Positions 21,072-30,657 are shown, counted from the stretch's first letter. The stretch: DNA of 64,000 nucleotides from Bacteroidales bacterium (GCA_017561885.1 JAFZBF010000026.1:1-64000), one strand, 5' to 3'. The notes: generated by a model from the letters alone, not told the origin. Numbers and translations: made by a program.

Positions 21072-24000
21072 TCATTCTGCTTTAATTTCGGCAAGCTTGT
21101 CCTGCAGCTTGCGCAACTGTTCTTCTTTCAATACCCTTTTGTATTCAATCGGGATAACCTGTATGAATTCGCCGGCGAAGTGATTCCAGTCGTCGAGCAT
21201 GGTGCGGGCGAGCTTCGAGCCGGAATAGAGCCAGTGCCTGCGGATGAGGTCGTGCAGCTCGTTGCGGTAGCTCGACTCCTCTATGAGGCTCAGTTCCACC
21301 ATATCCATATTGCAGAAATAGTCGAACTTGTGGGTCGGGTCCCACACATAGGCGATACCGCCGCTCATACCTGCAGCAAAATTGCGGCCCGTGGTTCCGA
21401 GCACCACCACCCTGCCGCCTGTCATATATTCGCAGCAATGGTCCCCGGCGCCCTCGACAACCGCGATGGCACCCGAGTTTCGCACGGCGAAACGTTCGCC
21501 GACGCAGCCGTTGATGTACATCTCACCTGCCGTTGCGCCGTACAGGCCGGTATTGCCTGCAATCATATTGTGCTCGGCGACGTAGGTACTGCGCATCGGA
21601 GGCATGATGGCAATCCTGCCGCCTGACAGGCCCTTGCCGAAATAGTCGTTGGTCTCGCCTTCGAGTTTCAGGTTCACGCCTCTTGCGAGGAATGCACCGA
21701 ACGACTGGCCGGCCGAGCCCTTGAAATAGATATTGATCGTAGAATCCGGCAGTCCGTCCGCACCGTATTTCTCAGCTATCATTCCTGAGAGCATGGTGCA
21801 GCAGGCACGGTCGGTGTTACGTATGTCGTAGTTCAGGTTGACTTCCCTGCCGCTTTCAAGGGCGGGAGCCGCAGCAGCGATGATCTCACGGTCCTTGACG
21901 CTGCCAACGGCGGTGAAAGGTCTGCCGTCCCAGTGCAGGTCGCAGCCTTCCACACGGTGGAGCAGCCTGCTGAAATCGAGAGTCGACTGCTTCGATCCGG
22001 CGGCGACCGGCTTCATCTCCACGAGGTCGGTGCGGCCGATGATGTCGTCCAGCTTGCGGAAGCCCATTTCGGCAAGATACTCGCGCACTTCCCTTGCCAG
22101 GAAGGTGAAATAGTTCACGATATACTCGTAGCGGCCGCGGAAGCGCTTGCGCAGCTCAGGATCCTGGGTGGCGACACCCACCGGGCAGGTGTTTGTGTTG
22201 CATTTGCGCATCATCACGCAGCCCAGCACGATCAGCGGCAGCGTTCCGAAACCGAATTCGTCAGCTCCGAGAAGCGCCATAAGGATGACATCGCGGCCGT
22301 CCTTGATCTGGCCGTCGGTCTGCAGGCGCACCTTGCCGCGCAGGCCGTTCAGGGCCAGTGTCTGCTGAGCTTCGGCGAGGCCGATCTCCGGAGAGATTCC
22401 CGCAAAGCGCATCGACGACACAGGAGACGCACCGGTACCGCCCTCGGCACCGGAAATGACAATGATGTCGGCGTTCGCCTTGGCCACTCCTGCAGCCACG
22501 GTGCCCACTCCGCTCTCTGCTACCAGTTTCACGCTGACAGCCGCCTTCGGATTGACGTTCTTAAGGTCGAAGATCAGCTGTGAGAGGTCTTCGATCGAAT
22601 ATATGTCATGGTGAGGCGGAGGAGAGATCAGGGAGATGCCCGGAATGGAGTTGCGGGTCTTGGCTATGATCTTGTCGACCTTGAAGCCGGGAAGCTGGCC
22701 TCCCTCGCCGGGTTTTGCACCCTGGGCCACCTTGATCTGAATCTCCTGTGCGTTCACGAGGTATTCCGCAGTCACTCCGAAACGTCCTGAAGCAATCTGC
22801 TTCGTCTTCGAACTCAGCGATATTCCATCGACTTCGCTGTGGTAGCGGGCGTTGTCCTCGCCTCCCTCTCCGGTGTTGCTGCGGGCTCCGAGTTTGTTCA
22901 TCGCCAGCGCAATCGCTTCGTGAGCCTCGATAGAGATGGCACCGAACGACATCGCTGCCGTCACGAAATGCTTCACTATGCTCTCTTCAGGCTCGACTTC
23001 CTCTATCGGCAGGGGCGTCGCAGCTTTCTTGAAGTCCATGAAGTCACGCAGGAATGCCGGCTGGGGCTTGTTGTCGACATATGAAACGAATTCCTTGTAT
23101 TTCTTGTAGTCGCCAGTACGTGTGGCAATCTGCAAAGTAGCAATGGTCATAGGGTTCCAGGCGTGCTGGATGCCGTCCTTGCGGTATGCGAAAAGACCGG
23201 TGTTCGGCAGCAGAGAATCTGCCGACGCCTTCTGCCCTGCCTCCATGAGTCGTACCGCATCGGCAGCAATCTCCTTGAGGCCGATGCCGCCTACGGTCGA
23301 CACTTCAGTACCGAAATATGTGTGCAGAAGGGATTCTCCGAGGCCGATGCTTTCGAATATCATCGCACCGCGATATGAGCGGATGGTAGATATTCCCATC
23401 TTCGACATAATCTTGTAGAGACCCTTGCATACTGCCTTGATGTAGTTGTGTTCCGCAGTCTTGTAATCTTCCTGTATGACGTGTTTCTTCACCAGGTCGT
23501 CAAGCACCGCGAAGGTCATATAAGGGTTGATGGCTGATGCGCCGTATCCCAGCAGCAGCGCTGCGTGCATCACTTCGCGGATCTCGCCGCTCTCGACGAT
23601 CAGCGCTGTCTGGACCCTCTTTCCTGCAGCGATCAGATAGTGATGGACTGCAGAAACGGCCAGCAGGCTCGGTATCGCAGCCCGGCCCGGAGCTATGTCA
23701 CGGTCTGACAGGATGATATAGTTGATGCCCTTGTCCACGCTCGCGGCTGCCTTGCGGCAGAGGTCTTCCAGCGCATCTCGCAGGCCGTCCCCGCCACGTG
23801 CGGCTTCAAATGACATATTCAGTTTCTCGGTATAGAAACCTTTGTAACGGATGTTGCAGAGGATGTCCAGCTGCGTGTTGTTCAGGATGGGATGCGGCAG
23901 GCGCACCATCTTGCAGTTGCTCTCGTCCGGCGTAAGGATGCCGTTGCCCACGCAGCCTATGTATTCCGTAAGGGACATCACGAGTTCCTCGCGGATAGGG

Positions 24001-25556
24001 TCTATTGCAGGGTTCGTAACCTGGGCGAACTGCTGGCGGAAATAGTTGAAGAATATCTGCGGGCGGTCCGAGATCACGGCCAGAGGAGTGTCGTTACCCA
24101 TAGACGCCACGGGCTCGGAGCCGTTCACCGCCATAGGAATCAGAGTCTTGTCGATGTCTTCCTGGGCGAAGCCGAACGAAATCAGTTTGCCGGCATATCC
24201 TTCCACGGAGTTCTCCACCTTGCGGCCGCTCTTGAGATTCTCGAGCTGGATGCGGTTGTCCGCAAGCCATGCCTTGTATGGATGCTCGGCTGCCAGTTCG
24301 GCCTTCAGCTCGCCGTCATAATATACCTTGCCGTCTCCGGTGTCCACGAGCAGTATCTTGCCCGGTTCGAGCCTGCCTTTCTGCTTTATTTCGGCGGGGT
24401 CGAGTTCAAGCACTCCGACCTCCGAAGCCACGATCATATCGCCTCCGGCAGTTATCAGGTAACGGGCGGGGCGCAGGCCGTTGCGGTCAAGCATTCCGCC
24501 TATGTAGCGTCCGTCGGAGAACAGCAGGGCGGCGGGACCGTCCCAAGGTTCCATAAGGATCGAATGATATTCGTAAAAGGCCTTCAGGTCTTCGCTGATC
24601 GGGTTCTTTTCATTGAATGACTCGGGGACGAGCAGAGCCATGGCGTGAGGCAGCGAAAGTCCGGACATCACAAAGAACTCCAAGGCGTTGTCGAGCGATG
24701 CCGAGTCGCTCATATCTGGCTGTATTATGGGGCGCAGAGCGCTTATGTCGCCGAGCAGTCCGGTGTTGAGCACGCTCTCGCGTGCTTTCATCCAGTTGCG
24801 GTTGCCGCGTATTGTGTTGATCTCGCCGTTGTGGCAGAGGAAGCGGAACGGCTGGGCCAGAGGCCATGCCGGGAAGGTGTTTGTCGAAAATCTCGAATGC
24901 ACCAGCGCCAGGCTGGAAGTGAAATAGGCGTCGGTAAGGTCGCGATAGTATTCGCGCAGCTGCATACTGGTAAGCATTCCCTTGTAGACGATGCTGCGGC
25001 TCGACAGCGACACGACATAGAAGTCCTTGTCGGCGACGCGGTGCTCAATCTTCTTGCGGATGACGTAGAGCTTGCGCTCGAAATCCGGCATCTCGTCGGC
25101 TTTGACGCCAGTGATGAACACCTGCTTTATGGCAGGCTCGGTTTCACGGGCAGTCTCTCCGAGACATTCCGAATTTACAGGAACGTCCCTGACTCGCATC
25201 AGGGACAGTCCTTCGGCTTCGACAACGTCGATCATCGTCTCGAGTATGGCGTTCTGCCGCTGCTCATCCTTGGGCATAAACACCAGTCCGGTGCCGTAAT
25301 GCCCTTTCTCCGGAACCGGAATTCCGTTGAGCAATATGAATTCGTGTGGTATCTGGACCAGGATGCCGGCTCCGTCACCGGTCTTTCCGTCGGCGCCCTC
25401 CGCTCCGCGGTGACGCATGTTTTCGAGGACTTTCAGCGCAGATTCGACCAGAGCGTGGGACTTGTCGCCGTGGATGTTGGCGACCATTCCGATTCCGCAG
25501 GCATCGTGTTCGTAACTGCTGCTGTAAAGCCCTCCCTGCTGATGATATTCTTTCAT
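21072..25556 (-). CDS. gltB: Glutamate synthase large subunit
   Basis: Produces two glutamates from glutamine and 2-oxoglutarate; with glutamine synthetase it is the GS-GOGAT route of ammonia assimilation. The 1494 residues have a short propeptide, then Cys20 (YEHDACGIGMVANI) as N-terminal nucleophile. The class II amidotransferase, central, FMN-binding (GEGGEDNARY, GAKPGEGGQLPGFKV, GAEGGTGASP) and C-terminal beta-helix domains follow. The Fe-S Cys cluster is CVMMRKCNTNTCPVGVATQ. Length and order are normal for bacterial GltB. Confidence 0.97.
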   Translation of the reverse strand: MKEYHQQGGLYSSSYEHDACGIGMVANIHGDKSHALVESALKVLENMRHRGAEGADGKTGDGAGILVQIPHEFILLNGIPVPEKGHYGTGLVFMPKDEQRQNAILETMIDVVEAEGLSLMRVRDVPVNSECLGETARETEPAIKQVFITGVKADEMPDFERKLYVIRKKIEHRVADKDFYVVSLSSRSIVYKGMLTSMQLREYYRDLTDAYFTSSLALVHSRFSTNTFPAWPLAQPFRFLCHNGEINTIRGNRNWMKARESVLNTGLLGDISALRPIIQPDMSDSASLDNALEFFVMSGLSLPHAMALLVPESFNEKNPISEDLKAFYEYHSILMEPWDGPAALLFSDGRYIGGMLDRNGLRPARYLITAGGDMIVASEVGVLELDPAEIKQKGRLEPGKILLVDTGDGKVYYDGELKAELAAEHPYKAWLADNRIQLENLKSGRKVENSVEGYAGKLISFGFAQEDIDKTLIPMAVNGSEPVASMGNDTPLAVISDRPQIFFNYFRQQFAQVTNPAIDPIREELVMSLTEYIGCVGNGILTPDESNCKMVRLPHPILNNTQLDILCNIRYKGFYTEKLNMSFEAARGGDGLRDALEDLCRKAAASVDKGINYIILSDRDIAPGRAAIPSLLAVSAVHHYLIAAGKRVQTALIVESGEIREVMHAALLLGYGASAINPYMTFAVLDDLVKKHVIQEDYKTAEHNYIKAVCKGLYKIMSKMGISTIRSYRGAMIFESIGLGESLLHTYFGTEVSTVGGIGLKEIAADAVRLMEAGQKASADSLLPNTGLFAYRKDGIQHAWNPMTIATLQIATRTGDYKKYKEFVSYVDNKPQPAFLRDFMDFKKAATPLPIEEVEPEESIVKHFVTAAMSFGAISIEAHEAIALAMNKLGARSNTGEGGEDNARYHSEVDGISLSSKTKQIASGRFGVTAEYLVNAQEIQIKVAQGAKPGEGGQLPGFKVDKIIAKTRNSIPGISLISPPPHHDIYSIEDLSQLIFDLKNVNPKAAVSVKLVAESGVGTVAAGVAKANADIIVISGAEGGTGASPVSSMRFAGISPEIGLAEAQQTLALNGLRGKVRLQTDGQIKDGRDVILMALLGADEFGFGTLPLIVLGCVMMRKCNTNTCPVGVATQDPELRKRFRGRYEYIVNYFTFLAREVREYLAEMGFRKLDDIIGRTDLVEMKPVAAGSKQSTLDFSRLLHRVEGCDLHWDGRPFTAVGSVKDREIIAAAAPALESGREVNLNYDIRNTDRACCTMLSGMIAEKYGADGLPDSTINIYFKGSAGQSFGAFLARGVNLKLEGETNDYFGKGLSGGRIAIMPPMRSTYVAEHNMIAGNTGLYGATAGEMYINGCVGERFAVRNSGAIAVVEGAGDHCCEYMTGGRVVVLGTTGRNFAAGMSGGIAYVWDPTHKFDYFCNMDMVELSLIEESSYRNELHDLIRRHWLYSGSKLARTMLDDWNHFAGEFIQVIPIEYKRVLKEEQLRKLQDKLAEIKAE

Positions 25557-25566
25557 TTCTTATGGA

Positions 25567-27756
25567 TTAGCATACAAACAACAATTCACGATACTTGGGA
25601 AGCGGCCACAGTTTGTCGTCGACTATCTCTTCGAGCTTGTCGATGTCGTGGCGGATATCTTCCATCTTCGGAACTACGGTGTTGTAATATGCCATTGCCT
25701 TTTCATATTCGTCTTCAAGCACGTTTGCCACCTTGCGGGCTTCCACCAGCTGGTTTACACCTTCTTCTATGGCCTTCACGTGCCTTGCTATCTTCTTTAT
25801 GAGCTCTATGTTGGTCGAAGCCAGCTCGTCGGCCTCGTCGCCGAGGATTCCCTTCATCTTGTAGACATTGTCGATGAGTTCGCTCTGGTATGACGTAGCA
25901 ACCGGGATGATGTGGTTGATGGCCATATCTCCGAATATTCGGGCCTCGATCTGTATCTTCTTGGTGTACATCTCCCACTTTATCTCGGTGCGGGCCGCAA
26001 GCTCGGCCTTGTTCATCACGCCGGTGGTCTCGAACAGCTTGACGCTGTCGCTGCAGGTGTAGTGCTTGAAAATCTCCGGAGGGCAGGTCTCGCAGTCCAG
26101 GCCCCTGCGTGCAGCCTCGGCCTTCCATTCGTCTGAATAGCCGTTGCCGTCAAAGCGGATGGGCTTGCTGTACTTGATAAGTTTCTGGAGCTCCTTGATG
26201 ATGGCTTCCCTGGTGTCCATACCCTTGGCAACCATCTTGTCGACTGCGGCCTTGAAGTCCATCAGCTGCTCTGCAACGGCGGTGTTCAGGGCAATCATGG
26301 CGCTGGCGCAGTTCGCCTCAGAGCCTACTGCACGGAATTCGAAGCGGTTGCCCGTGAAAGCGAACGGCGAAGTACGGTTGCGGTCGGTGTTGTCGATCAG
26401 CAGCTCGGGAATCTGAGGCATGTCGAGCATCTTCTTGCCGGTCTTGCCTGCGATCTTGAACAGTTCGTCGCTCGACGACTTCTCAAGAGCGTCGAGCAGG
26501 CTGGTAAGCTGCTTGCCGAGGAAGCTTGATATGATTGCAGGCGGAGCCTCGTTGGCACCCAGCCTGTGCGCGTTGGTCGCACTCATTATGGATGCCTTGA
26601 GCAGGGCATTGTGGCGGTATACTGCGGTAAGGGTGTTGACCACGAAAGTCACGAACATCAGGTTGTCGGTCGGAGTCTTGCCGGGTGACATCAGACGGTG
26701 TCCGTTGTCAGTGCCGAGCGACCAGTTGTTGTGTTTTCCGGAACCGTTTACACCCTCGAAAGGTTTCTCGTGGAGCAGGCAGCGGAATCCGTGCTTGCGG
26801 GCCAGCTTGCGCATCAGCGTCATCACGAGCATATTGTGGTCGCATGACAGGTTGGTTTCCTCGAATATGGGAGCCAGCTCGTACTGGTTGGGAGCCACCT
26901 CGTTGTGACGGGTCTTGGTAGGGATGCCGAGTTTCATGGCCTCTATCTCGAGCTCCTTCATGAAGGCCTGCACCCTCTCGGGGATTGCGCCGAAATAGTG
27001 GTCGTCCAGCTGCTGGTTCTTTGCAGAATTGTGGCCCATCAGTGTGCGGCCGCTCATAAGCAGGTCGGGACGTGCTGCATACAGTCCTTCATCTACAAGG
27101 AAATACTCCTGCTCCCATCCGAGGTATGAATAGACCTTCTTCACTGCAGGGTCGAAATAGTGACATACGTCGACTGCAGCCTTGTCCACTGCGTGCAGGG
27201 CCTTCAGCAGAGGAGCCTTGTAGTCCAGAGCCTCTCCGGTGTATGAAATGAAGATGGTGGGGATACAGAGAGTGTCGTCCATCACGAATGCGGGTGACGT
27301 AGGATCCCAGGCAGAATAGCCCCTCGCCTCGAAGGTGGCGCGGATACCTCCGCTCGGGAACGAGCTGGCGTCAGGCTCCTGCTGTGCGAGCAGCTTGCCT
27401 TCGAACTCCTCCAGGACTCCGCCTTTTCCGTTGTGCTCGATGAAAGCGTCGTGCTTCTCGGCTGTAGTGTCGGTCAGGGGATGGAACCAGTGGGTATAGT
27501 GGGTTGCCCCCATATCCATAGCCCATTTCTTCATTCCTTCCGCTACCTTGTCGGCAAGGGCCCTGTCCATCACAGCCCCGTTTTCCATCACGTTTACCAT
27601 CTGGGCATAGACTTCAGACGGCAGATACTTGAACATTTTCTCTTTGTTGAATACGTTCTTTCCGAAGTACTCGTCAGGCCGTGTGTCCGGCAGTTTAACT
27701 CTCAGGGGATGTTTCTTGAAGGCCTCGCCCAGAACATCAAATCTCAAATAAGACAT
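25567..27756 (-). CDS. glnN: Glutamine synthetase type III, operon copy
   Basis: ATP-dependent amidation of glutamate to glutamine. The 729 residues far exceed GSI/GSII (about 350-470) and match the GSIII family first described from Bacteroides. Visible motifs are the N-terminal EYFGKNVFN block, HYTHWFHPLTD, QQEPDASSFPSGGIR, the ATP-binding VNGSGKHNNWS, and NRTSPFAFTGNRFEFRA with the active-site Glu. A C-terminal helical part follows (AYYNTVVPKMEDIRHDIDKLEE). A second GSIII gene at 45226-47412 is clearly diverged. This copy sits directly in front of gltB (10-nt gap), which makes it the likely main assimilatory enzyme. Confidence 0.96.
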   Translation of the reverse strand: MSYLRFDVLGEAFKKHPLRVKLPDTRPDEYFGKNVFNKEKMFKYLPSEVYAQMVNVMENGAVMDRALADKVAEGMKKWAMDMGATHYTHWFHPLTDTTAEKHDAFIEHNGKGGVLEEFEGKLLAQQEPDASSFPSGGIRATFEARGYSAWDPTSPAFVMDDTLCIPTIFISYTGEALDYKAPLLKALHAVDKAAVDVCHYFDPAVKKVYSYLGWEQEYFLVDEGLYAARPDLLMSGRTLMGHNSAKNQQLDDHYFGAIPERVQAFMKELEIEAMKLGIPTKTRHNEVAPNQYELAPIFEETNLSCDHNMLVMTLMRKLARKHGFRCLLHEKPFEGVNGSGKHNNWSLGTDNGHRLMSPGKTPTDNLMFVTFVVNTLTAVYRHNALLKASIMSATNAHRLGANEAPPAIISSFLGKQLTSLLDALEKSSSDELFKIAGKTGKKMLDMPQIPELLIDNTDRNRTSPFAFTGNRFEFRAVGSEANCASAMIALNTAVAEQLMDFKAAVDKMVAKGMDTREAIIKELQKLIKYSKPIRFDGNGYSDEWKAEAARRGLDCETCPPEIFKHYTCSDSVKLFETTGVMNKAELAARTEIKWEMYTKKIQIEARIFGDMAINHIIPVATSYQSELIDNVYKMKGILGDEADELASTNIELIKKIARHVKAIEEGVNQLVEARKVANVLEDEYEKAMAYYNTVVPKMEDIRHDIDKLEEIVDDKLWPLPKYRELLFVC

Positions 27757-27775
27757 AGCGGTAATATTTAATTGT

Positions 27776-28999
27776 TTACATATTCAGTTTCTTCAGCCTG
27801 CGGGCAGCTTCGACATAGGTCTCGCGGCTCCCGAAGGCAGTAAATCTCACGAATCCCTCTCCGGAAGGGCCGAAACCCGCACCGGGAGTGCAGATCAGGT
27901 GGGCATAGCGGAGCAGCACTTCGAAGAAGTCCCAGGAAGGCATCCCGCCTGGAGTCTTGACCCACAGGTATGGAGCGTCCGTGCCTCCGAAGGCCTTGAG
28001 ACCGATTTCTTCCAGGGCTCCTTTCAGATATGCTGCATTGCTCAGATAATATTCAATCGTGCTCCTTGTCTGACGGCGGCCTTCCTCGCTGTAGACTGCC
28101 TCCGCACCGCGCTGCGAAATGTAGCTGGCACCGTTGAACTTGGTGCACTGGCGGCGCTTCCAGAGTTCGTTCAACCTCACCTTGCGGTCACCTGCCTCCA
28201 CTGCAAGTTCGTCGGGAATCACCGCGAAGCCGCACCTTACGCCGGTGAAGCCTGCAGTCTTGGAGAACGACCGGAACTCAATGGCAACCTTCTTCGCCCC
28301 GTCTATCTCGTATATGCTGTGCGGCACGGCAGGGTTGGTGATGAAGGCTTCATATGCTGCATCATAGAGAATCAGCACGTCGTTTTCGAGAGCATATCCG
28401 ACCCACCCGGCAAGCTCGTCTTTCGTCAGCACGGTGCCCATTGGGTTGTTCGGGAAGCAGAGATACACCACATCAACCTTCTCTGAAGGCAGCTGCGGGA
28501 CGAAACCGTTCTCTTCCAGACAAGGCAGATATGTCAGGCCGTCCCACTTCGTACCGGTATAATCTCCTGCACGTCCGGCCATCGCATTGGAATCCACATA
28601 CACCGGATATACCGGATCGGTTACGGCAACACGGCCGCAGCCCAGAATATCCACGATGTTGCCGGTGTCGCTCTTGGCGCCGTCGCTTATGAAAATCTCG
28701 TCAGGGCTGACCTTCACCCCTCTGGAAGCGTAGTCGCCTGCGGCAATCGCCTTGCGGAGAAACTCATAGCCCTGCTCCGGACCGTAGCCGTGGAAGGTCT
28801 CGCTGCTTGCCAGCTCATCTACAGCCCTGTGCATAGCCTCGACAGCCGCAGGGCAGAGAGGCTGGGTGACGTCTCCGATGCCGAGGGAAATGACGTCGTC
28901 GACGGCCAGGGTCTGCCTGAAAGCCCTGGCCTTGGCGGCGATGGCGGCGAACAGGTAAGACCCGGGCAGCTTAAGGTAATTGTCGTTTATCCGTATCAT
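27776..28999 (-). CDS. dapL: LL-diaminopimelate aminotransferase
   Basis: PLP enzyme that converts tetrahydrodipicolinate directly to LL-diaminopimelate with glutamate, a shortcut of lysine and peptidoglycan synthesis. The 407-residue fold type I protein starts INDNYLKLPGSYLFAAI. It has GDVTQPLCPA and FPNNPMGTVLT, and its SFSKTAGFTGVRCG contains the PLP Lys. ISDGAKSDTGNI is typical of DapL rather than generic aspartate aminotransferases. It overlaps dapF by 4 nt, which supports the pathway assignment. Confidence 0.94.
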   Translation of the reverse strand: MIRINDNYLKLPGSYLFAAIAAKARAFRQTLAVDDVISLGIGDVTQPLCPAAVEAMHRAVDELASSETFHGYGPEQGYEFLRKAIAAGDYASRGVKVSPDEIFISDGAKSDTGNIVDILGCGRVAVTDPVYPVYVDSNAMAGRAGDYTGTKWDGLTYLPCLEENGFVPQLPSEKVDVVYLCFPNNPMGTVLTKDELAGWVGYALENDVLILYDAAYEAFITNPAVPHSIYEIDGAKKVAIEFRSFSKTAGFTGVRCGFAVIPDELAVEAGDRKVRLNELWKRRQCTKFNGASYISQRGAEAVYSEEGRRQTRSTIEYYLSNAAYLKGALEEIGLKAFGGTDAPYLWVKTPGGMPSWDFFEVLLRYAHLICTPGAGFGPSGEGFVRFTAFGSRETYVEAARRLKKLNM

Positions 29000-29808
29000 A
29001 CATCGAAAACTATTGTGCCGTTATACACTTCTACGGCGTCGCCGGTAAGGATCACCTCATCCCCGTACCAGCTCACCTTGACGCTGCCGCCGTCCATGAC
29101 AACCGTCTGCTCCCTGTCAAGCGCAAAACGCGATATGGCCGCAACAGTAGTCGCACAGGCTCCGGTGCCGCACGCCAGAGTTACCCCGGATCCTCTTTCC
29201 CATACCCTCATCCGGATACTTCCGTCGCCGAGCAGCTGGGCGAACTCGATGTTCGCAGCTGCAGGGAAGCAGGCGGCGTGTTCCAGCATTTTTCCGGCGA
29301 CCTCGGGCCTTACCGTCCCGATATCCTCGACGAAGATTACGTAATGAGGGTTGCCCATCGAAACGAAACTGCCGCGGAGCTCCTCGGGAATGACCGTCTC
29401 TTTACCGGGAAGGAACTGAGAACGGACAGCGAAAGAAGGAATTCCCATATTGACAGAGATTTCGCCGGTAGCATCGTCTATGTGGAGCATCCTGATACCC
29501 GATGCGGTCTCAAGAGTGATGTCGAAGTCATCGGCGTAGCCGTGGCTCGCGACATAATAGCCGATACAGCGCGCCGCATTGCCGCACATCATACCCTGAG
29601 ATCCGTCAGCGTTGAACATTTCCATCTTGAAATCGGCCTTGTCGGACGTGTTGATGAGAACGATTCCGTCAGCTCCTATCCCCTTGTGCCTGTCGCACCA
29701 GGTTCCGGCGAGCCTGGATGCATCGGCGGCGTGGAAATCCTGACCGTAGACATAGATGTAGTCATTGCCGGCCGCATGCATCTTCGTGAATTCAATCGTT
29801 CTTGCCAT
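28996..29808 (-). CDS. dapF: Diaminopimelate epimerase
   Basis: Interconverts LL- and meso-diaminopimelate. The two catalytic cysteines are in MMCGNAARCIGY and LACGTGACATTV; the N-terminus has FTKMHAAGNDYIYV. An in-frame TTG at 29829 lies inside the promoter -7 box (TAACTTTG), so ATG 29808 is the real start (270 residues). It is the first gene of the 21-kb minus-strand run. Confidence 0.95.
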   Translation of the reverse strand: MARTIEFTKMHAAGNDYIYVYGQDFHAADASRLAGTWCDRHKGIGADGIVLINTSDKADFKMEMFNADGSQGMMCGNAARCIGYYVASHGYADDFDITLETASGIRMLHIDDATGEISVNMGIPSFAVRSQFLPGKETVIPEELRGSFVSMGNPHYVIFVEDIGTVRPEVAGKMLEHAACFPAAANIEFAQLLGDGSIRMRVWERGSGVTLACGTGACATTVAAISRFALDREQTVVMDGGSVKVSWYGDEVILTGDAVEVYNGTIVFDV

Positions 29809-29826
29809 CTCTGTCAAATCTTGCCG

Positions 29827-29857
29827 CAAAGTTATGACATTTTATCTTATTTACAAT
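29827..29857 (-). promoter_or_regulatory. Promoter of the dapF-pyrG operon
   Basis: On the minus strand TAACTTTG (29827-29834) fits TAnnTTTG, and a TTG (29855-29857) lies 20 nt upstream. The box ends 18 nt before the dapF ATG. No leader peptide or terminator fits between promoter and gene. It is the only good promoter I see for the following 11 genes, although internal promoters cannot be excluded. Confidence 0.62.
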
Positions 29858-29998
29858 AATTTTCTTGTCTTTTTGTTCAGTCTTTGCGCGTATTTACCAA
29901 CTTAATGATATCATATCCTGCAATACATCTGCAAAGTGTTCAATTTTTGGCGACTACATATTTCATATCTGACATTTTTCAAAAATATTATATGAATT

Positions 29999-30031
29999 TT
30001 GGACAATTTGTCGGAATTATTATTATCTTTA
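29999..30031 (+). promoter_or_regulatory. Promoter of the Lrp/AsnC gene
   Basis: TATCTTTA (30024-30031) is one base off TAnnTTTG and a TTG lies at 29999-30001, 22 nt upstream. The surrounding 200 bases are very AT-rich. The start codon is at 30057. This promoter is divergent from that of dapF about 170 bp away. Confidence 0.45.
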
Positions 30032-30056
30032 CGTTAACCACAATATTAAACCACCT

Positions 30057-30524
30057 ATGGAAACAAACGAACTGATTGACTCGATCGACCGCAAGATCCT
30101 CAAGATAATTACACTCAATGCACGCGTTCCGTTCAGGGATGTAGCCGAACAGGTAGGCATTTCACGCACCTCGGTCCACCAGAGGGTGCAGCATATGACC
30201 GAGATCGGAGTCATCAAGAATTCCGGTTTCCACGTAAACCCCCAGAAACTCGGCTTCAATATGTGCGTCTATGTGGGCATCACCCTGGAAAAAGGCTCGC
30301 TCTACAACAGCGTAGTGTCGGAACTGGAGAAGATTCCTGAAATAGTGGAGTCACAGTACACCCTGGGCGCATACACCATCCTGATAAAGCTCTACGCCCA
30401 CGACGCGAACCACCTCATGGAACTTCTGAACGGCCGCATCCAGGAGATTCCGGGAGTCATCAACACCGAGACCCTCACCTCTCTCGACCAGCGGATCAAA
30501 CGCTCGGTTCCCATCGAGGATTGA
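30057..30524 (+). CDS. Lrp/AsnC family transcriptional regulator
   Basis: 155-residue regulator. The N-terminal winged helix-turn-helix (DSIDRKILKIITLNARVPFRDVAEQ, then VGISRTSVHQRVQHM) is followed by a RAM/AsnC ligand domain (VYVGITLEKGSLYNSVVSEL, VESQYTLGAYTILIKLYA, IPGVINTETLTSLD). Members form dimers to octamers and sense amino acids. Located between the dapF-pyrG operon and the PII-AmtB genes, it is a natural candidate regulator of one or both. That is inference from position only. Confidence 0.9.
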   Translation: METNELIDSIDRKILKIITLNARVPFRDVAEQVGISRTSVHQRVQHMTEIGVIKNSGFHVNPQKLGFNMCVYVGITLEKGSLYNSVVSELEKIPEIVESQYTLGAYTILIKLYAHDANHLMELLNGRIQEIPGVINTETLTSLDQRIKRSVPIED

Positions 30525-30553
30525 CACTTATTTATATATAATACCGACATATT

Positions 30554-30575
30554 ATCGCTCTTATGGGCGATTTTA
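30554..30575 (+). terminator. Probable terminator after the Lrp/AsnC gene
   Basis: ATCGCTC pairs with GGGCGAT (seven pairs, one G-T) around a TTAT loop, followed by TTTTAT. It lies 30 nt after the regulator's stop codon. The stem is short, so termination may be partial. Confidence 0.45.
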
Positions 30576-30593
30576 TGTTATTATGACAACATT

Positions 30594-30614
30594 TTTGCCA
30601 ATTCTTTTGGCAAA
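30594..30614. promoter_or_regulatory. Palindrome overlapping the -33 element of the PII-AmtB leader promoter
   Basis: Perfect 8-bp arms TTTGCCAA (30594-30601) and TTGGCAAA (30607-30614) flank a 5-bp centre. The right arm contains the TTG placed 19 nt before the -7 box, so a bound dimer would compete with or contact RNA polymerase. This is the geometry of an operator for a helix-turn-helix dimer. Which protein binds is unknown; the adjacent Lrp/AsnC protein is one candidate. Confidence 0.5.
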
Positions 30615-30636
30615 TAGAAATTCGTTTGTATCTTTG
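30607..30636 (+). promoter_or_regulatory. Promoter of the leader-PII-amtB transcript
   Basis: TTG (30607-30609) and TATCTTTG (30629-30636) are separated by 19 nt and match the Bacteroidetes -33/-7 pattern. Transcription should begin near 30643, about 15 nt before the ATG of the Gln-rich leader frame and about 210 nt before the PII start codon. Confidence 0.65.
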
Positions 30637-30657
30637 CACCGTAAACAGAGACAGACG

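Noticed and set aside
24645-25802. 385-codon plus-strand reading frame opposite gltB
   Set aside because: It lies antisense to the intact GltB amidotransferase domain and has no recognisable domain; it is an effect of GC-rich codon use.
29809-29829. TTG start for dapF at 29829
   Set aside because: This TTG is part of the TAACTTTG promoter box and cannot be in the message; ATG 29808 is used.
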